Shown here piece after piece: positions 1 to 10,140 of a DNA stretch of 64,000 nt (the first letter of the stretch is position 1; the number at the start of each line of letters is the position of its first letter). A model generated the notes under the pieces. The model searched no databases and had not been told where the DNA came from. It saw nothing but the letters and a program-made list of their open reading frames with translations. This stretch comes from Isoetes taiwanensis (taxonomy: Eukaryota > Streptophyta > Lycopodiopsida > Isoetales > Isoetaceae). The stretch is from assembly GCA_021234155.1 (NCBI GenBank), contig JAJEKV010000027.1, forward strand, positions 62,001-126,000. The letters run 5' to 3'. The position numbers and the translations under genes were made by a program.

Positions 1-600
1 GATTCCCTCTAGATTCTATTAGATTTCCCTAGATTCTCCAAGATTCTATGAAGATCCCATTAGATTCATTTAGATTTTATGATATTGCCCTAGGTTCCCT
101 TACATTACATAAGATTCAAAGAGATTCTATAAAGATTCCCTTAGATACTCTTAGATTTCATCAACATTTTCTTAGATTCCCTTAGATTTTATGAAGATTT
201 CTTTAGATCCCCCAGATTTTAAGAGATTCTCTTAGGCTTGTAAATATTTTCCTAGATTCTCTTACATTTTATAAGATTTTCTTACATTCTATTAAATTCT
301 TCTGGATTCCTTTACATTCTATAACTTTTTAGAACATTCTAAGACTTTCTGGAACATTCTAAGACTTTCGATATATTCTAGAACTTTCTGGAAGTATTTC
401 CCTAGATTTCCTTACATTCCCGTAGATTCCCCTACATTCTAGAACATTCTAAAACTTATTAGAACAATTTAGAATTTTCTAGAAGAATTTTTTTAGATCC
501 CCCCTAGATTCTCTTATGTTCTAGAATTTCTAGAAGATTCTAGAACTTTCTAAAGCCTTCCAGAACATTCTAGAACCTTCTTGAACTAGCTAGAATGTTA
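1..600. repeat. Degenerate AT-rich short-motif array
   Basis: The first 600 bases are built from variants of two short motifs: CCTAGATTC in the left half and TTCTAGAA(C/A) in the right half. From about 345 the TTC and GAA triplets are often exactly 2 bases apart, which gives runs of alternating units matching the heat-shock element consensus: four units at 376-393, five at 528-550, six at 558-585. No coding frame is visible. It reads as a decayed tandem array that continues left of the window. Whether the HSE-like phasing has any function is unknown. Confidence 0.75.
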
Positions 601-670
601 TAATCTATTTTATCTTAATGGGAACATTACCCTTAAGTATACTTGAAATATAGATTATTTATGGAATTAA

Positions 671-740
671 TGCTTGGTCTAGTGGCTAGAATGGGGGGTT
701 CGAGGGTCAATGGCCAGGGTTCGAATCCCCCACACAATAT
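671..740 (+). repeat. tRNA-derived SINE head (Pol III A and B boxes)
   Basis: TGGTCTAGTGG at 675-685 fits the tRNA A box, and GGTTCGAATCC at 718-728 is a perfect B box, about 32 bases downstream as in tRNA genes. No cloverleaf with a sensible anticodon arm could be drawn, so this is more likely a tRNA-derived SINE head or tRNA relic than a working tRNA gene. The following A-rich stretch at 738-752 would suit a SINE body or tail. Confidence 0.55.
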
Positions 741-783
741 AAAAATTTTAAAAGCCTTTTCTTAAGGGATGAGCATTCAACTT

Positions 784-1064
784 GGGCCGTAGGATCTTGG
801 ACTCGATCAAGGGTCGAGATCTCACGCAACATGAGCCATAGGATCTATTACATATAATTCCCAAAGTCATGTACACCGTAGGATGTGTCCCAAAGCAACG
901 CGTGAGCCGTAAGATCTCTGGACCCACGCCATCGATCAAAATCAACTCCTCGACCGTAGGGATCGCTGCTATAATGAATTATATATAAACTTCCAGGCCA
1001 TCTGGGCCGTAGGATACGTCCCAAAGCCACGTGAGCCGTCGGATCTCGAACGGACGGTCGGATA
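784..1064. repeat. Array of GCCGTAGGATCT-type motifs
   Basis: Eight diverged copies of a (G)RGCCGTAGGATCT motif lie within 280 bases, at about 784, 833, 873, 904, 952, 1004, 1033 and 1051. A longer sub-unit containing GTCCCAAAGC and GTGAGCCG occurs twice, near 886-917 and 1016-1046. The minus-strand ORFs across it are the repeat read in translation and are not genes. The motif resembles the (A)GATCC-(A)CGGC signature common in plant dispersed repeats. Confidence 0.6.
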
Positions 1065-1162
1065 AGCGCGACAAACATAAGAACATATATAGAGTATATA
1101 TATAATATAGATAGATATTTAATATATATACGTTCACATATTTGTATATATAAAAAAAAAGC

Positions 1163-1210
1163 GGATAAATTTATATCAAGAGGAAGTCTCTCTCGATAGA
1201 TTTATACCGC
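1163..1210. repeat. Two copies of the TATAAATTTATA repeat
   Basis: GGATAAATTTATAT at 1163 and GATAGATTTATACCGC at 1195 are 32 bases apart. That is the spacing of the larger array at 5558-5826, and the GCGG/CCGC edges are the same. This is a small dispersed member of the same repeat family. Confidence 0.6.
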
Positions 1211-3434
1211 AAGACTTTTTTTTGATATATATATGTAAATATATATGTTATATATCAAATGATATATCTATAGGTATATCGGATGGGGGGCATCGCCTTT
1301 AGGTGTATATAGACACAAATCTTGGTCGTCCATTTTAATGAGGTGGCATGAGGATTAAATCTTGGCCTTAGATATAGTTTGACGTGACATTCATTTATGA
1401 GATGGTGAATGACAACTTTTGATCTTGGCCATTGAATATGTAGGAATAGATCCTAGCCGCATAGAGGCATCCATGGGGTCATGGATGGGTGAAGATGGGG
1501 GCATGAGGTGGCATTGTTCGATGTGACCATTTATAAGAAAAATTAGGAAATAGTTATAGCTAATGAGGTGGCATCAGATTGGCGCGAGAGGCCATGTAAT
1601 TAAATGCCCCTTTAATAGCCCCTTTAATAGCAATTCAGGGCTTTAATTTCCTCGGAAATCGCATTTAAGAACATGGCATTTGCAAAAAGCTCGGCCTGCA
1701 TTCTAAGTGGTGCTCTCCTCGACCGCCATAGCCGCGTTTCATGGAGCTTTTAGCCAAGTTTTCCAATGGCGATGGGATTGTGGTAGGTTTTGATGGAGGC
1801 GGCATGGCCTAGGCTTCAATCCGGAACCCCCAGAAAGGCGGAATTTTGGAGATTTTGGGCACAAACATTACCGGTTGATCCTAAAGACAAGCTTCGAGTC
1901 CTTTGTTGAGCTCAGATGTTTGCGCTTGCTCGCTAGACTCAAGCTCGTGTAATAACTCCAGCGGAGCCAAAAGGGTTAATAAGTGAAGTTTGTTCGCACC
2001 CTCATCTATAACAGGGGGATTATGAAGCGGGATACCACCGGGCTATAAGGCGACGATCCGCAGCCTCGTGTATGAAATGCCGGTTACCCAATTTAAGGAA
2101 TTAATCCGACATCCATGGCAGCAAGGGGATCGATTTGGCATAGCCCTTTGGGGGCCATTTAGTCGCAAAGAAAACCGCTGAGCAAATATTTAGTTCCGAA
2201 GCTTTGGAGCCATGGAGCTTTGGAATGGTTTGTTCTTTTGCATTTTTAGCTTTACCTTAGTTTCTTGGTGGGATCTTCACTCACATAACCCATTTTGTTA
2301 TTTGCATTTTTCCGTAGATGCCGCCGGATTTGAGCGCTTTGTTTTTGTCGATATGGTGCAAAGGGGTGACTAGGCTTCCAAAATCAAGCGCGGATTTTTA
2401 AAGGCCGTGCTTAGATTTCTCGAAGCAAATAGGCGTGACGCTTGGATGGTCGAAAGCTCAAGGCTGCAACCTCAACCCTCGCCAGCAATTTTGTCTTCTG
2501 ATCGTCCCTAAATTGGGAGGCTCTAGCTCAGATCATTCCAAATTTGTGTGGTGGGCGCCTTAGATCATACTATACATCTAAACCATCTCTTATATTCATT
2601 TTCGACGGTAGTTGATGCTTAAAGATAGCAATGGAAGCTTGCTTTGGTGCTCTAACACTACAAACAATGGAAGCCTTCACGAGTATACTGGATGCATATG
2701 CTGAGCAACTATTTCAAACATTTCTGCAATATGCTGCTAATGTGGTGGCAGTAATAAGAACATTTCTGCAATATGCTGTACTCAAGCCATCGGCAAGCCA
2801 GGTATGTCTTAAATCTAAAATAAGTTGACAATCGACCTTTAATTAAAGAGGGAAGACTAAGAACTAGATGCAAGGACAAAGCGAGATTACTGACCAGTCC
2901 TGGACTTCAGTTTCTAGTGGCAGATGTTACATTGAATGCAAAGCTCACAAGTGCCGCCCATTTTACTTCAAATTGCACAAGCAAGTGCAGCAGGCAATTT
3001 ACAATAGCCTATATTAGGTCTGGCTTTAACAATGGCACTATAAAAAGTAAAAGTGGGCTTAGAAACTATCGTTCTTGAATCCTATGGATAAATGCACATA
3101 GTAGAGCTGATTTTATTGCCAACTAAATAAAGCAATGAAAACCAAAGGCTTTTTAATTTATGCATGTACATTAATTTTAGTTAACCGTGATTTGTAATGG
3201 TCTAGAGCAAGCGAAGCCATACATTTCGTGGATTTGGATGAAGTAGACTTATAATAGTTTATTTGAAGTTGCCTCTATAATAGTTTATTGGAAGTTGCCT
3301 CACAACCCCTCGCTTTTAATTGTTGCTTTTGTATGAAGATTAGAACGAGAAGATTGTTTGATGTTGTTCATTAGCACTTAGTCAGAGTAGATTTTCCATT
3401 CAGATCTTTTGGTGCATGTAATATTTAACGCTAT
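1211..3434. other. No recognisable gene
   Basis: No reading frame here looks conserved. Visible features are a short AT-dinucleotide tract near 1220-1260, three dispersed copies of ATGAGGTGGCAT at about 1339, 1505 and 1563, and a short direct duplication of ACATTTCTGCAATATGCTG near 2720-2775 that falls inside a 65-codon ORF. I see nothing else that I can support. Confidence 0.5.
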
Positions 3435-3640
3435 ACCAGGGATCTTCATGCTAACCATGGCCGAAGGGAAGAAACCCTTATGATGGGTCGAGGATAGATC
3501 AATATGTTGCTAGTGTAAACTCACGCCAAATAAATGACCAGGGATCTTCATGCAACCATGGCCGAGAAATGAAGAAACCCTTATGATGGGTCGGCATAGA
3601 TCAATATGTTGCTAGTGTAAACTCGCCGCCAAATAAATGA
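3435..3640. repeat. 102-bp tandem duplication
   Basis: The segment beginning ACCAGGGATCTTCATG at 3435 repeats at 3537 with a period of 102 bases and only a few substitutions and small indels. It ends where a third copy would begin (ATGACCATG near 3637). It is non-coding. Confidence 0.8.
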
Positions 3641-3790
3641 CCATGTCATCTCTATTTGTGGTCAAAGTTTTGTCCAATTTGCCACCATTATTATTCAAGG
3701 CCTCAGATTAAGAATAGAAGTATCAATGCCTATATTCTCTTCCAATGTCTAGGAATGTGATTAAGTGTTGAAATTGTGCATGCATTATCA

Positions 3791-3940
3791 GTGCATCCAC
3801 TTTTTCTTTAATGTGTGGCATATGTATGGGGTGTTCCAACCTATGTTGTTTCAAATAGCAATGAAGTGCATCCACTTTTTCTTTAATGAGTTGCATATGT
3901 ATGGGGTGTTCCAACCTATGTTGTTTCAAATAGCGATGAA
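3791..3940. repeat. 75-bp in-phase tandem duplication
   Basis: GTGCATCCACTTTTTCTTTA begins at 3791 and again at 3866, giving two 75-base units. Because 75 is 25 codons, an ORF on each strand stays open across both copies (a 156-codon frame on plus, 75 codons on minus). Neither resembles a known protein, and the open frames are probably a by-product of the period. Confidence 0.75.
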
Positions 3941-5557
3941 GTCCGGACATTGGCCGCTAAATCTTTTACCGCAAAATAGTCATGTTTGTCTATGCCGATA
4001 TACTATACCTCTTGGTCTTTTCATAATTTTAGAGATGTCTTTCTTTTTCTTTTTACTATTGTTTTGTTTTTTGTTTTCCTTTAAGCACCCTACATATGCT
4101 GATTCAACTGCAATTAAGGGAACAATGTGTGTCAATCGAATTGGGAGCAAGACAATTGCTGGTTCAGCTGTTAATTTGATTGGGGAACAATTATTTGGCA
4201 TAGGTTTATTTCAATGGAGATATCAAGATGTTTGACTTGAGGACATGCAAAATTCGTTGGCAAACAAGCGTAAAAAATGGGATACATATAATAGAAGCTA
4301 TTAATTTGATTGGGGAACAATTATTTGACATGGGAGTCAGTTTTTTGGAGATTATTTATGTATCTTCTCAGTTTTGACTTGCCATGTTAATCTATATTGC
4401 CGCGTATGGGCACGTTTATGCTCAGTGGTTGTCTCATTCTCGCCGCTGATAAGAATAAATGTTGATTTCATATTCAGCAACTTGGTTTTCTCTCGTTATT
4501 TTGGACATGCCATTTTTGAGAAAATGGCACCTTAAAGGAACAAAGATTAGACCAAGAGCACAACCGTGTTTCCAACAACAATGACAGCTTATAGATGTAG
4601 ATTTTGCCCTTTGCAATGGAGATAGAGCACATCACCACAGAGCTCGCCATTTTGAACAAACGCCTCTCGATGAGAAATTTCTTAAAATGAATCCCTTTAG
4701 ATGATTATTGGAGACATTGAGAAAACTTAGGTCCGCCTCACAAAGGTGCAAATATGTAAGTTGAACAAGGTTTTGAAACCCCATGGGATATATAGTGCCA
4801 CACGATGGCAACCCGTGACATAGAAAGACCTATTGACTATTATGGAACTACTCCTTAGCCCTCATATCAATAATAGGATCTATTCTCCGAATTTTAGCGA
4901 TCTATTAAAAATTTCTTTATCACATCGATAGGTATGCTTATTATGTTTTGAGTCCATTGCATGTCTACCATGAACTTGGAAATCTACATATCTCTCGCAA
5001 AGCCAACACTCCCTTTCAGCCCACTCACGCTTTATAGTTGGATGATCACAAGCTTAAGATATCCTTTAGATGGTAGCTATTTTTTTTTAATTGCCTTATA
5101 CATCGATACGATATTTATGCATTGCCTAAACATTTTAGTACTTATCTAATTTTGTTAAAAGCTTTTATCATCCGGCAAAATCAGGGAGCTTTCCTCCTTG
5201 GGGAGCCCTTGGGGAACTTTTTTATGGGGGACCCCGTAACGCTTTTAGATGACAAAGATTGGTTGGATTTCGTAGAACAACTCGAAGTTTAAGTCAAATT
5301 TAGCAAGCTGAATGCACTCATATATAGGAGGATATGTCATCTACATTAAAGGGGTGGCAAAAACCCCCGCTTTTCTATTTGTCTTTACCCAATAGGATCA
5401 TTAATATAGATAAATAAAACTTTTGCTAAGATCTTCATTGTAAATTCCTCGTATTGTAAAATTTCGACAACTTAATGACCAAATGACTTGATACACTCAT
5501 ATTATTAAAACACTTGTATATTATATATTTTATATAATATACATATATATATATCTT
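3941..5557. other. No recognisable gene
   Basis: AT-rich sequence without a convincing coding frame. A phrase of about 35 bases (TTAATTTGATTGGGGAACAA...) occurs at about 4172 and 4301. An AT-dinucleotide tract lies just before the next repeat array. Confidence 0.45.
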
Positions 5558-5826
5558 GGTATAAATTTATACCGAGAAAACTCTTTGCGGTATAAATTTA
5601 TACGCTTCGTCCCTCTTTATGTATAAATTTATACCGCTTAGTCCCTCTTTACAGATAAATTTATACCGCCGAGTCCTTTTGTCAGATAAATTTATACCGC
5701 CGAAGTTCTTTTGTTGTATAAATCTATACCGCTCAAGTCTTCTTTATGTATAAATTTATACCGCGGTAAAACTCTCTAGCATACTATGTCCACATATTAC
5801 TATCTATTGAGGTATAAATTTATACC
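5558..5826. repeat. 31-32 bp tandem repeat on palindrome GGTATAAATTTATACC
   Basis: Eight copies of a core based on the perfect 16-base palindrome GGTATAAATTTATACC start at 5558, 5589, about 5620, 5653, 5684, 5716, 5747 and 5811. Seven are 31-32 bases apart and the last sits at twice that step. Most copies end CCGC and are followed by a pyrimidine-rich linker (AGTCCCTCTTT). The period is close to three helical turns. A two-copy relative lies at 1163-1210. No coding potential. Confidence 0.85.
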
Positions 5827-7560
5827 ATCTTGAAATTTATTTGAAGAAACTAAGGACTACAGAGAACAAATAAGTTACAAAGTTTAAAAAGTCCGATTGA
5901 TACATACGCCGCCATCGCAGTATACGTAAGTCTATAGCAAGTTTGGAGGAGCAAATAAGAGCAAGTGTATAAAGCAAAGCTGCTAAGCATCTTCAACTTC
6001 AACTCGCGGTGAGGCATACTTTAAGGTGACAATATTTGCTTCATTGAGGCAATATCAAAATGTGTTGCATTTTTGCAATTTTGTTCATAATTTTGTAGTG
6101 AATTCATAAACTTTGAACTAAATACGTTTTTGGGCACTCTTAGCTTTGTTGTTTTTTTTTCAATGTCTATTTTGTTTTGTCCTTAAAAATTACTATTTCT
6201 CAAACCAAACTAGGAGGCCAAAAAATGGTACCAAACAATTTTGAATGAAAAGTCGAAGTTCAAATTCCCCTCCAAAAATGGTGCCTAAAATATTCAAATT
6301 GTCACACTTGTCACAAATATACCAAGAAAAGGGCATTTTTTAAGGGAATTTTAGGGAATCTTTCAAAGATTCCTTTTGAAGTGCGTTTGCAGCAAATAAG
6401 TGCGTTTCATTTTAAACTTTGTTAAGGGCTAACCCGTTAAAAAAAAGGGGTTTGATTAAAAGACCAATCCAGAGCTCCAAAAGGCCAGAATAGGAAGAGG
6501 CAACAAATACACAGAACGTAGCATCCATGCATCCGTCAATCGTGGCATTCTCCCAGCTACATCGGATAAGGAGAGCAAAAAAAGAAAGATCAGAACCCCA
6601 AAGTGCAAAATCATGCGAAAAGAATTTCTTCGATTTTTGGAAAGCCGAAAATTTATTCCGGTACCTAAACTCTCAAAAACCTTAGAAAAATAACATAAAA
6701 ATATTCCAAAAACATTTTTTATCATACCGGATAATCCCAAATTAAAAGAGTTGGTAGTACAATGATTTTTCGAGGTGTTCATAAATTATACTAATGTCAA
6801 TATTAACTAAACAATTTCATTATGCAAAATCGAAGTAACAAGTCTATAACACTAAAGCCAAAATAAGATGATAACTTATGCGCGGTCCTGAACATTGATT
6901 TTTGTTAGCCTCCATTATGCAGTAGTTATTTTATCCGCTTTGATTTCATTATTTTACGAGCAAACAAACTCAGAGGTATGTGCTTTCTGATAGAAATCCC
7001 ACACATCTCTTCCTCAAACAACACCGCTGGTTAGATATCTGGGAGCAATGGCTTCGGCATCACAGATCAACCTATTTCTGGCCTACTTTAGGTTATGTGG
7101 AAGGCCGATGTGGTGCCATTAAAAAAAGTGTTCATCGTAGGGCGGTTCAACCATTTGTATATTCTACCACCATTAAAAAGCCCTGCTTCTGCCTATCCTT
7201 CTGTGAATAATTTCTAAATGTATGGATGACGACGAGGAGTTTGATATAGTGGTGTGACAAACTCTTATCATTAAAAGGATGCATGCCTCTTTCTCTATAA
7301 TGTGGTGCCGATCAAGATCCGTATATTTGTAACTCTAGAATTCCAATGGTTAGTTGCTATATATGTATGTATGTGATAGAGTAGGAAGCTGACGCTGGCA
7401 GTCGATTTAGGGGAAGAAGCAGTATTTCTCTGTTGGTGAAGATGGGATTGTGGATAACATCGCGCGTGCCTCCTGGGCAGATGCTGGGCAGCCAAGGGGT
7501 TTCTAATTGCGGCTCTTGCAGGTGGCGGCATGGCCATGAAGTTGATCCGCTGCTGCTGCT
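5827..7560. other. No recognisable gene
   Basis: AT-rich sequence. The longest frame (6456-6782, minus, 108 codons) matches nothing I know and shows no coding bias. No RNA gene or mobile-element end is visible. Confidence 0.4.
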
Positions 7561-8960
7561 TTGAAATTTGCAGCTGGGATCGGCCTCGCTTCTATCAGGT
7601 TAGCGTTTTGTTTCCTCTGTGTTGTTCTTTTTGTAGTTTTCTGTTATGTCTTGAGAAAGGCAGCTAGGAAGGGGAGGGGTGCGGCAGGCCAGGCCCCCAT
7701 CCCACCTGTTTGTCCGATTGCTCCTGCCATGTCTGGTAGTGCAGACATGAATCCTTTCCTGCCTCCTTTTTCATGCCTGCTAGTGCATAGATGAATCCAA
7801 TTCGCCCTGCTGTTGCCATGCTTGACACTTCTAGCTCTGGATAGATCCAAGAGCCCCCAGCCATGCCCAATTCATCCTTCAGTTGGGGGGCAATTGACGT
7901 GTCTGTGACATTAGACCTCTCAGGCCAAGATGTGCCCCTCAGTTTCTATGAAGCTCTATCATCTTTCTGTGACAGAAACCGCATAGCAGGGGTTGTTGCC
8001 TTTGCAGATCACAACTGGCAATGTAAACCAGCTGGTGTGGTTCTGGTCTGCAAGGCGCTGAAGAACATAAGGTTCCACTGCTTTGAAGGGATGGTGGGCT
8101 ACTGTATGAGGATATTGGCAAGGTGCATTATTTATGTCACCTGCATAATGTTAACGATTCCATGACACAGAAGGACAAAGATCTTTATTTGCGTTAGGGC
8201 GCTGGAGATACTACGGGCCTTTGTGTTCTTAACAATTATCGTAACATTCTTAATAAGGCAACACATTACGTTTTATATCATGGTGGACGTCGTGCCACAC
8301 GGAGCCTCACTTTTACCTTGGCTAGAATGATCAGGAGCAACAAGTATACCCTGTCCAGCAGCTGGATAATCCCTTCTAACACAGTCCACGTGAATGAACA
8401 CAGGGTCCCTGCTGCTTGGAGGATCCTCCTGAACCCTTCTCATTGCATGCCTTCAGATATCCGAACAATTCTGTATGGGCTGCCAGCTGGCTATGTGCCA
8501 GTTGAGAGAAATGGACCTGACAGACATAGGTATTGGAATGACTCCATCCCCGCTGATGAGGCTGATGAGAATTTCCATGATTTTTGTGATCCCATGTTCA
8601 ACCTTGAGGTTCAGATACTCGATCATGACGCTGATTACATTCCAGTTTACACAGGAGATCATACTATGGCCGTTGTCTAGGCCTATTAGTTGCTCTGTGA
8701 TTGTACAGTTTCCTTTATGTATTGCTATTGTTGTTGCAGGTTAGAAATGGAGGTTGATACGAATGCCCAGGATGGTGCAGGTGATCTTGTGGTGCACATA
8801 GATCCTTCAATTATCAGTTCTAGCGTGGATGCCTCTCATCCTGACGCTCGGGTTTACCCATCGGAACTGGAGGAGACATCCTGTGCCGAGGAGTTCGTGC
8901 ACCAGCTTGTTCAGATTGGCACTGAAATGCATAGGATGGCAGCTCACGTGATTGCATGAA
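7561..8960 (+). pseudogene. Unrecognised decayed protein-coding gene
   Basis: Three consecutive stretches read like one protein. The first (from about 7863) contains LDLSGQDVPLSFYEALSSFC and ADHNWQCKPAGVVLVCKALK. The second, in a shifted frame from about 8098, contains YEDIGKVHYLCHLHNVNDS and reaches a TAG at about 8194. The third, in the same frame after that stop, runs through LCVLNNYRNILNKATHYVLY and RIRSNKY-like sequence to 8680. A possible third exon follows a TTGTTGCAG acceptor near 8739 and ends at 8957. A frame at 7561-7794 upstream encodes a hydrophobic segment (FCFLCVVLFVVFCYVL). I do not recognise the family. At least one frameshift and one stop make it a pseudogene unless introns were missed. 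Confidence 0.4.
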
Positions 8961-9644
8961 TGTACATATAGGACCTTTGCCTTGTAAGAAAATAACAGTT
9001 CCACTTAATTTGATTGTGTTACTTTGTCTTGTAAAGGAATAACAGGTTCACATAATTTACTTATGTTATGGTGCTGTATTTGCATGCTGGCCTCTTGTAT
9101 TTCGGCTTGGGACCATGGTTTTTGTGCAAGGGGTGCTTCTATTTAATGGGATCAATTTGACCCCATGTTGACCACAGACTGGTGGCTTGGATTCTCGCAG
9201 CCAACATATTCTCTGGAAGATGCTATCGTCAAACGCCCAAAAAACGATAATACAACTAAAAAAGATGACACAAATGGTAAGAGTTCGTTGAAACATTTCA
9301 TACTATACTTGATTGTTTTAGATTTCTGTTGTTGTGCAAAGATGTCAAATCAAGAACTCTATGTTCGGTCACTATAGCGCCAAAAGACTAGCAACATGGG
9401 GCGACTATATAGCTTATGGGCATGCAATAGAGACAAAGCTCCATAACTTAGAATGATAAAGTTCTCTTCTAGACAAAAACTATTGATCTCATTGATGGAA
9501 TATGTTCCATGTTCATCTATGGCATGCATATATTAGTCGATCAGTTGTTCAATTTGTAGGAATTGAACTTTTAAGCTATGCTTTGGCTGTGGTTATATAG
9601 ATGCTATACTGATTTTTAGTACGTAGAACGAGTCTCTCTGTTAT
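8961..9644. other. One possible exon, otherwise nothing
   Basis: A short open frame from 9165 (start MLTTDWWLGFSQPTY) ends at a good splice donor (ACAAATG|GTAAGAG, about 9281), so it could be an exon of an unknown gene. Nothing else is supported. Confidence 0.25.
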
Positions 9645-10140
9645 ACAGCCACAAAGATGCTTTGCCAACCTCTGTTATTTAATGAAGTAAATCTGTATGC
9701 TTATTCCTGGTCGTGAGGGCTGTTAAAGCTTAGCATGAAAATTGCATGTTTGATTCCTCAGAGGCATCTATATTCCTTTTGCTTCTTACCAGTTGTTCCT
9801 TAGCAACTACATATGTGCTGGTATTAACTATAATGATGGAGTGATTTTAAACCAAAGAATGCTTTGCAACCTCTGTCATTCATAGAGTTACCCACATTTT
9901 CAGCATTATAGGGTGGTTTCGGCAATGGCTTTATTGCCCAACCCTGGCATTCTGGTTGGTAGAGATTCTAAGATTAGCAGTATGCTTACTCTTGGTCGCA
10001 AGAGTTCCTCAAGTGGGTTTAGCATGAAACTGAGGAGCGTGTTTGATTCTTTTGAGGTATCTAAATATGCCTTTCACTTCTTATCAATTTGCTTCTTAGC
10101 AATTAGATATCGTCTGGTCATAACTATACTAAGAATCTAT
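9645..10140 (+). repeat. Diverged tandem duplication containing an exon-like segment
   Basis: The block at about 9653-9840 is repeated in diverged form at about 9855-10140; both begin CAAAGA(A)TGCTTTGC and end in a CTAT/AACTATA phrase. The second copy holds an insert with an open frame (GILVGRDSKISSMLTLGRKS) that ends at a possible donor (GAG|GTATCT, about 10054). I do not recognise the protein. The duplication is clear, the exon status is a guess. Confidence 0.45.

Noticed and set aside
671-740. Functional tRNA gene
   Set aside because: A and B boxes are good, but no proper acceptor stem or anticodon arm could be drawn.
3765-4235. 156-codon plus-strand ORF with a 25-residue repeat
   Set aside because: The open frame follows from a 75-base tandem duplication; composition is low complexity and no family is recognised.
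5558-5826. CRISPR array
   Set aside because: Regular spacing, but spacers are similar to each other, the repeat is an AT palindrome and the genome is a plant.
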